Positions 20,161 to 31,474 of a stretch of DNA of 64,000 nt are shown here, in pieces. Origin of the DNA: Mimachlamys varia. Its lineage: Eukaryota > Mollusca > Bivalvia > Pectinida > Pectinidae. The stretch covers positions 31,036,792 through 31,100,791 of the forward strand of contig OX392532.1 in assembly GCA_947623455.1 (NCBI GenBank). Direction: 5' to 3'. Both the position numbers and the translations under genes were made by a program. Every line of letters starts with the position of its first letter. The stretch's first letter is position 1. Below the pieces are notes generated by a model. It did not search any database. It saw nothing but the letters and a program-made list of their open reading frames with translations, and was not told where the DNA came from.

Positions 20161-20308
20161 TGTAACCCTGGTAAATACTAGCTGCAATATACCGCTCGGC
20201 TAGAGAGATCTTCTCTTTAGCTCGATCGATTGAGCGTAAGACTAGTAGCCAGAGGTTCCGGGTTCGACTCCTAGCAGAGTCATTGAATAAATAATGACCT
20301 CTGTTACA
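20161..20308 (+). repeat. 3' LTR of the TRIM
   Basis: It is the same length as the 5' LTR and identical except for one G-to-A difference in the D-loop part of the tRNA-like core. Confidence 0.8.
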
Positions 20309-22150
20309 TATACATTTACTACGGCACCCTCTCCCACTAACATAAAAGTCCAAAAAGGCACTTGCAGAACATATAGATATATACAATAAATAAATAATAA
20401 ACAAATATATAATATTATGATTCATCGTCGTTTGACATTTTTTCATCTTCCGTTATCACTTTTACAAAAACTGTTTTATTCCTCGATACCTTTTCAACAT
20501 CCTCTGCTATATTTGATTACGTTTTCAAAATATACAAGTCTTGATTTTATTTAGTTTTGACCTCTGTTATGAAATAACTCCCCTTATCTCAGGGATAACA
20601 AAACCGGTTTGGCCCTAAATGAATACCCCCATCTTTGTTGATACATTTCGTATAGAAGTCATTGTACTTCTTATTCATATCCTCTTAAAAAACTGAACCA
20701 AAAATGTCACATTTTTTTCTTTGTAATTAATCAATGACCTTTTCACAACTATCTTATCCTGAAGTTGTCTTTTTGAAACATTAATTTTAGCAACAAAACA
20801 AGCTTCTGAACAAAATTACACAAATTGCCAAGCTGACATGAATGTTTATAGTTGTCGTTGGGCTGTTAAATCCAAACAAACTAACAAACAAATATCTATA
20901 CAATATTTGATATTGCGCCCTGTCAAGCGAACATGAACCAATCCCAAGCGTTATGCATGATTTATACAGAACATAACTTAATTAATCTCTCAGATCAGTT
21001 AAGAAATGCAGCCGTGGAGCGATGACGTCATTGGGGATTACGTAAGTACGTACGAAGGGTATCCCTTTCCTACGACTAGTACATTTTGTACTTCAAATGA
21101 AATTCGATAAAGACTTTCAGTAATTTATTGTTTTTCTATATCTCTATATTTTAATGCCGCCAATGTAAGATATCAGCACATGTCAAAAGCTGATTTTTAC
21201 TCACACACCATACATTTTACAGGTCTCATAGAATGGAAGAATGGTTGGAGCGACATACGTATTTACAGCAAAACTATATGTCATTTAAACGTTCATAGAC
21301 AACTAGCCCTCTACAAGACGTAACAGTGCCGCATTTTCTTTCTACAATAACGATTTTTTTTAGATTTTTCGTTTCAAAGCGGCCAAAACATAACAGTGAC
21401 GCATTTGCTTTTTAATTCGAACAATGGACTTATTATAGTACATTTAATTGCATAATGACATAGCCTCATGCAGAGTTTTTTTGGTAAGTGGGTTTGCAGG
21501 ATCACCCGTTTATTGTTTGCGCATACAGTGTTTTTCCCATTCAGTGCCAATTTACAATGTACCTTTAAAGTACCAACAGTTTAGTTAAGTACTTTTAATG
21601 CTGCCCCTTGTGTTAAAATTTATTTATATATATTTCTACCACAACACTTGGGTGTTATCCAACTCTCACCGCACCAATTAAGCTTTATAACTGTTGTATA
21701 AACAAAACAAATAACATCCGTGGAATACACTCTAGACGCGTTTTGATTGGCTGACACGGTGAACTTTGACCGGAAAAACGTCACTTGCTGATTGTTCACC
21801 TCGTCATATGCATCATTTAGCTGGAAATTACGATACAATATGTTTTCGCGCATATAGTCCGCTGTTCCATTATATTTAATTCATAGTTTCAGTATTTTAA
21901 TGCTTTCCTTTATTTTATGTTTTGTCATGAAATCGCTGCCGGTAGAATAACATTAAAATAAGAAGAGATCTAAAACAAAGTCATTTTTGAATATTAACGA
22001 GTGCCTTTTTACTTATGTGTCATATACATTATGTAACTACGCCTGCCTTGTCCATAAAACACTGTTTACATATTGTATGTGTTTTTTTCCAACCAGGTTA
22101 CATTCGAGCTGTTTTCGACCGAGATTGTTGAAGAATCAGATCACATGACT
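20309..22150. other. Intergenic, no gene recognised
   Basis: Only short open frames and AT-rich sequence. Bases 21838-21870 resemble part of the region left of the 16773 MITE. Confidence 0.4.
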
Positions 22151-22154
22151 CGTG

Positions 22155-22270
22155 GTTGTTGGATATAATATTTACTTCACTCTTGTTAAAGTTTAAAAAA
22201 CGACACTAGCTAAAACTCGTGTCATTTGTAACTTTTTAACTCAAGTGAAATAAATACCATATCCAACAAC
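22155..22270. mobile_element. Foldback MITE copy 2
   Basis: GTTGTTGGATAT at the left is the exact complement of ATATCCAACAAC at the right, with a longer imperfect stem. The sequence is related to 16773-16915. Confidence 0.65.
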
Positions 22271-22379
22271 TACTCGTTGTGTCAGCTCTCTCTCTCTATA
22301 GATATTTTGAATACATACAAATGCGCCTGTCAAACACGACTTTAAAAAAATGTACCAAAGTAATTTTGATATATGATAC

Positions 22380-22480
22380 CCAACTATCGAAGCGTCAACA
22401 AAACCATAATCTGAACTCAAAGTCGATTAAACTAGGCGCAAAATATGAACAAAAGAAAGATTTACATGGAGACTCTCGTA
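22380..22480 (-). repeat. Fragment of an interspersed repeat family
   Basis: It shares GAAGCGTCAACAAAACCATA and CTGAACTCAAAGTCGATTAA-like blocks with copies at 50966-51130, 51340-51500, 58460-58650 and 62318-62500. This copy lacks the GTCGTCGATGAAG end. Confidence 0.6.
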
Positions 22481-22593
22481 CAATTAAGTTGAAAGCTGTT
22501 TTCAACATTTACAATGACTTTTTGACTCTTCGATTTGATTCAGGTGAGTTTCAAGAAAGCTGACTGCTTGAGCATGAGAACAGTTTCATGAAT

Positions 22594-22710
22594 ACTCGGA
22601 GAAAAGCACCGACATACGGTCAATACGTGGTAACTGCCCAACCTGGGTTTTGAACTCGCAACCTGGAGGGAATGGTAACGGGACATCTTTACAACTCGGC
22701 CACCGCGTCG
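22594..22710 (-). mobile_element. tRNA-derived SINE fragment
   Basis: On the minus strand it begins GCGGTGGCCGAGTTGTAAAG (A box), then GGTTGCGAGTTCAAAACCC (B box), then GGGCAGTTACCACGTATTGA. It matches the 5' part of the SINE at 47714-47927 and lacks the 3' end. Confidence 0.75.
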
Positions 22711-22714
22711 CAAT

Positions 22715-24270
22715 GAATGCAACTTCCAACCAAAACTGGCCTGGTAGTGTCTGCTAGTAGTCCAAGAAGTCGCTGATAAAGTTTTCATTTCTTGCTTGCT
22801 AACCGCTTAATATATACAAACAGTGTGTAACAAAATTATCAGATGGACGTGGAAAACGAACTTAAATTGTTAACGCTTATAAAGAATTTCTGTTTCAATG
22901 GTTTTAGTGTTTATTTAACTACAAAACGGCTATCCGCTCCATTTCATACATTTAAACACTAGAAGGGACGCCTCTTCTCCCGTAATGGACAGACAATACA
23001 GATCTCTTTATCGTTAAGGTCGGTGCCCTATCAGATTGGCGTGAGAAAGTTCATTCCCCTTAGTCTGCGACGTATACAGTAAGTTGTTTAAGGTTTCTGC
23101 TCTCTGCCCTAGCTATCCACCCGTATTACCCTAGGTCATACCACGAAACTGATATCCTACAAAATGACATGACCGAAACACGCACGCAAAAGGTTCGTTG
23201 TCTAATGGTCAAAACGGTTTTGGGTTTAACCTTGTTTACAAAAAAAAAAGGTTTAAAGGTAATGAAAACATTTCAGTGTGTGCAATAACCGAATATAACA
23301 TTGCGTGTACGGCAGTATAGGAATTTGGAGTATACCGATCCATAGACGTCAACATCATGGATATGCTTGTTCCTAGTTCAGTAAATGGCCTTGGTCTATA
23401 TTTTAGCATTGTCAATATGTTTCAAATGGTAAATTCAAAATAGGACCATGATGGCGCATAGTCTACCTATAAAGAAAAGAATGATATTGTGAACATTTTA
23501 AACTCGGGGCAATTTAGGGTAAGATTCTTAGCCGGCAAAACACTCGAACAGTCTATAATTTAAGAATATTACCCCTCGGGTTAAGGTCCCCATATCTCAC
23601 TCCCCCAAAGGATGGGTGAAACATATTCTACTAACCCTCTAGTGCCCCGAACCCTTTAAAGATTTCAGAAAAATGTCATCTTTTGATTATGATTAAGGTA
23701 TAGTGAAATTAGAAATGTGAAAGTAAAAAAATCTGAAAAATCTGAATTTTTTTATATGTTTTTAAGAATGTATCATATTTGATATGATACATAGGGCAAT
23801 AACCGCATTTTGTATTATATATGATACATTATATTTATTCATAACCCAACCCATTTTTATGAATAGAAAATGATCATAAACTTTTATTTAGAAATAAATT
23901 TAAAACATAACACATTTAGAACAAATATCAGTCATTAATTTCAATTAGAACAGTTGTTCAGTACTCAATACTAGGAGTAGGACGGAGTCGTTCAGATCTA
24001 GATTTCACAAGTGAAAGTCCAGACAACAGTTCCTCTCTCTGTTGAAACAGAGATACATATCACACTTGGTACATTTAACAAATGTTAGTTGGCCACATTT
24101 ATCCATTTTACACCTCCTTCCTGTAAACAGACCATACTGGATCCCGAATAGATCCCACGCTTCAAGGTGTTCGGGGAACTAAACAAAGGCTTCCATCGAA
24201 TATACTGAAGACTTTGTGGCGCGCTCAAATTTTAGCGCATAGCCAAAATTACACAGATAAACGTAATGTT
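22715..24270. other. Intergenic, no gene recognised
   Basis: Short open frames only. A small palindrome, TGATATGATACA, with a second TATGATACA copy lies at 23770-23830. Confidence 0.4.
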
Positions 24271-24274
24271 TAAT

Positions 24275-24740
24275 TGCCGCACTGACAGAAGGCAGTGTAC
24301 AGAAACTGTAATTGGCGCACTGACAGAAGGCAGTATACAGAAACTGTAATTGGCGCACTGACAGAAGGCAGTATACAGAAACTGTAATTGGCGCATTGAG
24401 AGAAGGCAGTGTACAGAAACTGTAATTGGCGCACTGACAGGAGGCAGTATACAGAAACTGTAATTGGCGCATTGAGAGAAGGCAGTATACAGAAACTGTT
24501 ATTGGCGCACTGACAGAAGGCAGTAAAGAGAAACTGTAATTGGCGCTTTGACAGAAGGCAGTATACAGAAACTGTAATTGGCGCACTGACAGAAGGCAGT
24601 ATACAGAAACTGTAATTGGCGCACTGACAGAAGGCAGTATACAGAAACTGTAATTGGCGCATTGAGAGAAGGCAGTATACAGAAACTGTAATTGGCGCAC
24701 TGACAGAAGGCAGTATACAGAAACTGTAATTGGCGCAATC
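24275..24740. repeat. 38-bp minisatellite, about 12 copies
   Basis: The unit GCGCACTGACAGAAGGCAGT + ATACAGAAACTGTAATTG repeats with few changes. All three minus-strand frames stay open for 79-187 codons because 38 is not a multiple of 3 and the unit lacks minus-strand stops. The peptides are repeats of FLYTAFCQCANYS and show no domain. Confidence 0.93.
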
Positions 24741-24879
24741 ATGATTCAGCCGAATGCTTTTAGTTCAGAAATAGCAAAATTAAGTTTACCACTAAAATAT
24801 GTGCTTTTACAGTAATTGTCGCGGTGGCGAAAACGGCGCCGTAATGGAAACAGAAATCAATTCGCCGAGCCTTTAACAA

Positions 24880-25015
24880 TGTGTATAAAACTCTACTGTT
24901 ACATTTATGTATAGAGACAAGGTCTTCCGAATGTTTGGTCCCATTCCCATGTAGAGGAGGTGTATCGGACAAGGACATGCTACTCTGTGACACAAATTCC
25001 TTTCCACAGTCACCG
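24880..25015. repeat. Interspersed repeat, copy A
   Basis: It shares about 120 bp with 25595-25720, including GTCTTCCGAATGTTTGGTCC, CATGTAGAGGAGGTGTATC and ACAAATTCCTTTCCAC. On the minus strand both copies can encode GKEFV-x-QSS-x-SLSDTPPLH, but the frame ends soon after in copy B. Confidence 0.6.
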
Positions 25016-25594
25016 ATTTATACGTTGTGAGGGTTTACTAAGTAAACGAAGGAAGTGATGCAAATATATAATTATATCATTGTGTCTAGACACCGCTTAA
25101 ACGAGATACCGTGCACCGCATACTTTCCTTTTAAAAAATCACATCGATGTTGCCTACTAGAACAATACGAGGGTTGTTTGTATACCAGTCTGACTTCACC
25201 TAACAACCATGATTGGTGCATAATGCATGTATGTATTCGTATCATTAACATTCCTAAACACCCTGCATGTTTTTATATTTGTTTTTTTTTTCTGTAACAC
25301 GAAATGTATATATGCAAATCATATCTGTCTCCGATGCAGTTGGATGTTGCTTCACAGCGAAATGTAAAGCAACAAGACTTATCCCCTTGCTTTATTGATA
25401 TTTCAGTCTGGTGCAAATATAATGTACAATGTATTTAGGCCTTGAAACACAGCAGTTGATTTGTGTTGTATTTCATTATACTGTCTGCCATGCCGGACAG
25501 GAAACACGTTTCCGCACGCGTTATATAAGATAAAACGTATGTAGCTTTTGAAGATCAAAACCTGTTCCCAACTCGGAACACCTCGGCCGATTAA

Positions 25595-25720
25595 TTTGAA
25601 CTCTACTGTTATAGGAACCGGGTCTTCCGAATGTTCGACCCCATCACATGTAGAGGAGGTGTATCCGACAAGGAAATGCTACTCTGAGGCACAAATTCCT
25701 TTCCACTGTCCCGGATTCTT
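25595..25720. repeat. Interspersed repeat, copy B
   Basis: Same orientation as copy A, about 715 bp away, with scattered substitutions and short indels. It is either a dispersed repeat or a duplicated fragment of an unrecognised gene. Confidence 0.6.
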
Positions 25721-25724
25721 ATGT

Positions 25725-27025
25725 ATTATATCTTACAATTTGCCCAAACAATATATTTTTAAGGTGAAGGCGAGATCTTAGTAGTTAACTTGATATATCT
25801 GTATGTAGATTAAAGCATATCACGTGACACGTGTACAGGTGTGGCGAATTCGTACACACTTGTTTGGCCAATTTCCCATTTACAAGTGTAGGTTTACTCA
25901 CTGTACGTTTTAAAACGCAAGGTTGGATAGTGCATAATTGAAAGTTTAAACATGCAAAATGATTAGTGAATATCATTCCATGTAGAAACCCAGAAAACTG
26001 ACCGATAAATTAGAGTACACACAACCATGCGGAAGACGTAACATAGGTTTGAAACACAGGGACCTGCGAATTTGTTACAGCTAGTTTAAGATAAAAAACG
26101 AGGATGTTTAAAGTAATTTGACACTTTCGGGGGTTTAGATCAATTTTCGATAAAAAATGTGTAAAAACATGTACTGTACAGGTCAGCATTAATTGAAGAT
26201 TTCTCCAAGGGGAGATATAATATATGCCAACGGCGGGAAGCAACTCGAACAATCTCCTTCATTTGATAAACGGATTTAATACTTTAATGTGTAAATACCA
26301 ATATTTCTAAGTGTAAAATTATTGGTTATTTGGCATTGTCGTTCGAGTAGTTATCTCCCCTTCAGCTAATTGCAGTGCGGTAATGTCTGCTTAATTAAGA
26401 AGCTTATTGAATATCTCAGAGATCTAGCGGTACAAAATACCGAGAAGGTTACCATGGTTACAAGCCTCAAACCTAGCAACAGTAATAAAAGCTCAAATGT
26501 ACTGTATAATCACATTTCACTTCAAAGCGATTACTCGACTAGTAGTTGTATAAACTAGGCCTACAATGTGCTATTTTTTATTGTATAATGATTAGATGCC
26601 AAAGTGTAATCACAGTGGTCTTTAGAAAGATTGTTGCTGCTACTGTTATTCTGGGACTCACGTTGTTCAAGGATATAGTCACACGAACTTGTATTGGTTA
26701 GGTAAATTTGTAATACAGACAACAAAGGAGTTTCAATCTGTCGAACATTTTATCTACATTTGGTTAGATAAGCAAGGAAATACTAACATTGGTTATAGTT
26801 ATAATGAACTTAAGTCTTAAAATACATTTTGTGTTGTAACCGTCATATTAGGACGATGAAAAACAAAATGCTCAAATCAATACTCGTTCTATGCCAGTGT
26901 GACACGTAGTCGAGCTTTTGTCCTCGTAGGTACGTGGCGTCATAATAATAGAAAAACGTTAGGGTTATTGGGATGTATGGCTACCAGGCGTCTTATGCAG
27001 AGTTTATGGTTAGTTCGGGTTGTAA
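25725..27025. other. Intergenic, no gene recognised
   Basis: It holds one end of the CACAGGGACCT-type repeat at 26055-26170, shared with 35663-35836, and otherwise only short open frames. Confidence 0.4.
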
Positions 27026-27029
27026 AACA

Positions 27030-28035
27030 GACGTCACAGGTATCTGGCATAGAAATATAGACGTCACAGGTTCATGGCGTTGGAATACAAGCGTCAAAGG
27101 TTCATTGCGTAGGAATATAGACGTCAAACGTTCATGGCGTCGGGATATAAACGTCAAAGATTCATGGCGCAAGAATAAAGACGTCATAGTTACATGACGT
27201 AGAAATAAAGACGTCATAGTTACATGACGTAAGAATATAGACGTCATAGTTACTTGACGTATGAATATAGACGTCATAGTTACATGACGTAGGAATATAG
27301 ACGTCATAGTTACTTGACGTATGAATATAGACGTCATAGTTACTTGACGTATGAATATAGACGTCATAGTTACATGACGTAGGAATATAGACGTCATAGT
27401 TACATGACGTAGGAATATAGACGTCATAGTTACTTGACGTATGAATATAGACGTCATAGTTACATGACGTAAGAATATAGACGTCATAGTTACATGACGT
27501 AATAATATAGACGTCATAGTTACTTGACGTATGAATATAGACGTCATAGTTACATGACGTAGGAATATAGACGTCATAGTTACATGACGTAGGAATATAG
27601 ACGTCATAGTTACATGAGGTAGGAATATAGACGTCATAGTTACTTGACGTATGAATATAGACGTCATAGTTACATGACGTAGGAATATAGACGTCATAGT
27701 TACATGACGTATGAATATAGACGTCATAGTTACATGAGGTAGGAATATAGACGTCATAGTTACATGAGGTAGGAATATAGGCGTCATAGTTACATGACGA
27801 AGGAATATAGGCGTCATAGTTACATGACGTAGGAATATAGGCGTCATAGTTACATGACGTAGGAATATAGGCGTCATAGTTACATGACGTAGGAATATAG
27901 GCGTCATAGTTACATGACGTAGGAATATAGACGTCATAGATACATGACGTAGGAATATAGACGTCATAGTTACATGACGTAGGAATATAGAAATCATAGT
28001 TACATGACGTAGAAATATAGACGTCATGGATACGG
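27030..28035. repeat. 30-bp hairpin minisatellite, about 33 copies, two CRE half-sites per unit
   Basis: The unit is GACGTCATAGTTACATGACG + TAGGAATATA at strict 30-bp spacing. ACGTCAT and ATGACGT form a perfect 7-bp inverted repeat around AGTTAC, so each unit can fold into a hairpin and carries two opposed CREB/ATF-type half-sites. The first five units (27030-27180) are more diverged. Minus-strand open frames of 341-351 codons arise from the period. Confidence 0.94.
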
Positions 28036-28149
28036 TTAAATGTGCCATGTCTAATAAAATGGTCTTTATATAACATGATATGATGGAACCTGCTTATACA
28101 TTTGAATTGTGGCACAGACCACAAAACAGCGAAAACATAGAGAAGGGAA

Positions 28150-31100
28150 AACGTCAGGGTTACCATAGATCGTAGTGAGGAAGTCATGAATACCCGATGT
28201 TGTCATGACGACGTCATAGCTTACAAAGGTCATGGTTACACGAAAACGTATTGAGAAAGCAAGGGTTACCCGAAATCCTAATAACAACGCCATGGCTGCC
28301 TGGGTGCGAAATGAAGGCGTCACGGTTGCATGTGGTCGTAGTGAATACGTTATGGCTTATCGAAATCGTTGTAATGACGTCATGGTTACCCCGAGTTTTA
28401 GTGAGGACCTCATGGTTACTCGATGTTGTAGTAAAGTCGGCATAGCTACATGTCGAAGTGAAAGCGTCATGGTTACCCGTTATCGAAGTGAATGCGTCAT
28501 GACAACTCAATGTTAAAGTGAAGGCGTCATGGTTACCCGGATCGCAGTGAAGGCGTCATAGTTACCCGTTATCTAAGTGAATGCGTCATGACAACCCGAT
28601 GTCAAAGTGAAGGCTTTATAGTTATAAAAGGTCGTAGTAAAGGCGTCATGGTTACCCGATGTGGTAGTGAAGGTTTCATGATAACCCGAGATCGTAGTGA
28701 AGGCGTCATGGTTTCCTGACATCGTAGCGAAGGCGTCATGGTTACCCGATGCCGAAGTGAAGGCGTCATGGTTACCTGATGTCGACGTGAAGGCGTCATG
28801 GTTACCTGATGTCGAAGTGAAGGCGTCATGGTTACCCGATGTCGAAGTGAAGGCGTCATGGTTACCCGATGCCGAAGTGAAGGCATCATGGATACCCGAT
28901 GCCGAAGTGAAGGCGTCATGGTTACCCGATGCCGAAGTGAAGGCGTCATGGTTACCTGATGTCGAAGTGAATGCATCATGCCCACCCGAGGTCGTAGTGA
29001 AGGCGTCGTGATTACCGAAGCCGAAGTAAAGGCGTCATTGTTACCCGAAGACGTCTAGTGAAGGCGTCATTGTTACCCGTGGTCGTAGTGAAGGCGTCAT
29101 GGTTACCCGATGTCGTAGTGAAGACTTCATGATTTCCCGAGATCGTAGTGAAGGCGTCATGGTTACCTGATGTCGAAGTGAAGGCGTCATGGTTACCCGA
29201 TGCCGAAGTGAAGGCGTCATGGTTACCTGATGTCGAAGTGAATGCATCATGCCCACCCGAGGTCGTAGTGAAGGCGTCGTGATTACCGAAGCCGAAGTAA
29301 AGGCGTCATTGTTACCCGAAGACGTCTAGTGAAGGCGTCATTGTTACCCGTGGTCGTAGTGAAGGCGTCATGTTTACCGAAGTGAAGGCGTCATGGTTAC
29401 CTTAGGTCGAAGTGAGGGGTCATTGTTACCCGAGGTCTTAATGAAGGCGTCATGGTTACAAGAGGTCGTAGTGAAGGCGTCATTGTAACCTGATGTGAAG
29501 TGAATGCATCATGCCCACCCGAGGTCGTAGTGAAGGCGTCGTGATTACCGAAGCCGAAGTAAAGGCGTCATTGTTACCCGAAGACGTCTAGTGAAGGCGT
29601 CATTGTTACCCGTGGTCGTAGTGAAGGCGTCATGGTTACCCGATGTCGTAGTGAAGACTTCATGATTTCCCGAGATCGTAGTGAAGGCGTCATGGTTTCC
29701 TGACATCGTAGCGAAGGCGTCATGGTTACCTGATGTCGAAGTGAAGGCGTCATGGTTACCCGATGCCGAAGTGAAGGCGTCATGGTTACCTGATGTCGAA
29801 GTGAATGCATCATGCCCACCCGAGGTCGTAGTGAAGGCGTCGTGATTACCGAAGCCGAAGTAAAGGCGTCATTGTTACCCGAAGACGTCTAGTGAAGGCG
29901 TCATTGTTACCCGTGGTCGTAGTGAAGGCGTCATGTTTACCGAAGTGAAGGCGTCATGGTTACCTTAGGTCGAAGTGAGGGGTCATTGTTACCCGAGGTC
30001 TTAATGAAGGCGTCATGGTTACAAGAGGTCGTAGTGAAGGCGTCATTGTAACCTGATGTGAAGTGAATGCATCATGCCCACCCGAGGTCGTAGTGAAGGC
30101 GTCGTGATTACCGAAGCCGAAGTAAAGGCGTCATTGTTACCCGAAGACGTCTAGTGAAGGCGTCATTGTTACCCGTGGTCGTAGTGAAGGCGTCATGGTT
30201 ACCCGATGTCGTAGTGAAGACTTCATGATTTCCCGAGATCGTAGTGAAGGCGTTATGGTTTCCTGACATCGTAGCGAAGGCGTCATGGTTACCTGATGTC
30301 GAAGTGAAGGCGTCATGGTTACCCGATGCCGAAGTGAAGGCGTCATGGTTACCTGATGTCGAAGTGAATGCATCATGCCCACCCGAGGTCGTAGTGAAGG
30401 CGTCGTGATTACCGAAGCCGAAGTAAAGGCGTCATTGTTACCCGAAGACGTCTAGTGAAGGCGTCATTGTTACCCGTGGTCGTAGTGAAGGCGTCATGTT
30501 TACCGAAGTGAAGGCGTCATGGTTACCTTAGGTCGAAGTGAGGGGTCATTGTTACCCGAGGTCTTAATGAAGGCGTCATGGTTACAAGAGGTCGTAGTGA
30601 AGGCGTCATTGTTACCTGATGTCGAAGTGAATGCATCATGCCCACCAGAGGTCGTAGTGAAGGCGTCGTGATTACCGAAGCCGAAGTAAAGGCGTCATTG
30701 TTACCCGAAGACGTCTAGTGAAGGCGTCACTGTTACCCGATGACGTAGTGAAGGCGTCATGGTTACCGAAGTGAAGGCGTCATGGTTACCTTAGGTCGAA
30801 GTGAAGGTGGCATGGTTACCGGAGGTTGTAATGATGGCGTCATTGTTACCGATAACATGTGAAGACGTCATGGTTACCGAAATAAAGGCTTGGCTACCTC
30901 AGGTCGAAGTGAGGGGTCTTTGTTACCCGAGGTCGTAGTGAAGGCGTCATGGTTACCTGATGTCGAAGTGAAGGCGTCATGGTTACCCGATGTCGAAGTG
31001 AAGGCGTCATGGTTACCCGATGCCGAAGTGAAGGCGTCATGGTTACCCGATACTGAAGTGAAGGCGTCATTGTTACCCGAGGTCTTAGTGAAGGCGTCAT

Positions 31101-31472
31101 GGTTTCAAGAGGTCGTAGTGAAGGCGTCATGGTTACCTGATGTCGAAGTGAATGCATCATGCCCACCCGAGGTCGTAGTGAAGGCGTCGTGATTACCGAA
31201 GCCGAAGTAAAGGCGTCATTGTTACCCGAAGACGTCTAGTGAAGGCGTCATGGTTACCCGATGACGTAGTGAAGGCGTCATGGTTACCGAAGTGAAGGCG
31301 TTATGGTTACCTTAGGTCGAAGTGAGGGGTCATTGTTACCCGAGGTCTTAGTGAAGGCGTCATGGTTACAAGAGGTCGTAGTGAAGGTGGCATGGTTACC
31401 GGAGGTCGTAATGAAGGCGTCATTGTTACCGATAACATGTGAAGACGTCATGGTTACCGAAATAAAGGCGTG
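28150..31472. repeat. 30-bp minisatellite, related subfamily, with 563-bp higher-order repeats
   Basis: The unit GGCGTCATGGTTACCCGATG + TCGAAGTGAA aligns base for base with the 27-kb unit (GACGTCATAGTTAC…), so both come from one ancestral 30-mer. The first 500 bp are degenerate. From about 29040 to 30700 a block of about 19 units is repeated at exactly 563 bp: equivalent positions are 29256, 29819 and 30382. Confidence 0.93.
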
Positions 31473-31474
31473 GT

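Larger units (their letters stand above)
19904..20308 (+). mobile_element. TRIM: 405-bp miniature LTR retrotransposon with tRNA-like LTRs
   Basis: Two 148-bp direct repeats (19904-20051 and 20161-20308) start TGTAAC and end GTTACA, the TG…CA inverted terminus of an LTR, and differ at one base (CGGT versus CGAT). Two bases after the 5' LTR comes TGGCGCCCACGTAGGGAC, a typical tRNA primer-binding site. Just before the 3' LTR is a polypurine tract (GAGGGGGAGTA). The internal region is only 109 bp and non-coding. A possible 4-bp TATA duplication flanks it in AT-rich sequence. Each LTR contains a tRNA-like A box and B box. One mismatch implies recent insertion or ongoing exchange. Confidence 0.85.

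Noticed and set aside
26993..28187. Minus-strand frames of 341 and 351 codons (TSIFLRHVTM and SCNYDVYIPT repeats)
   Set aside because: They result from a 30-bp period with no stop. Two different frames are open at once, as expected for a repeat and not for a gene.
28150..31472. CRISPR array
   Set aside because: The 30-bp repeats are contiguous with no unique spacers, and the window is eukaryotic.
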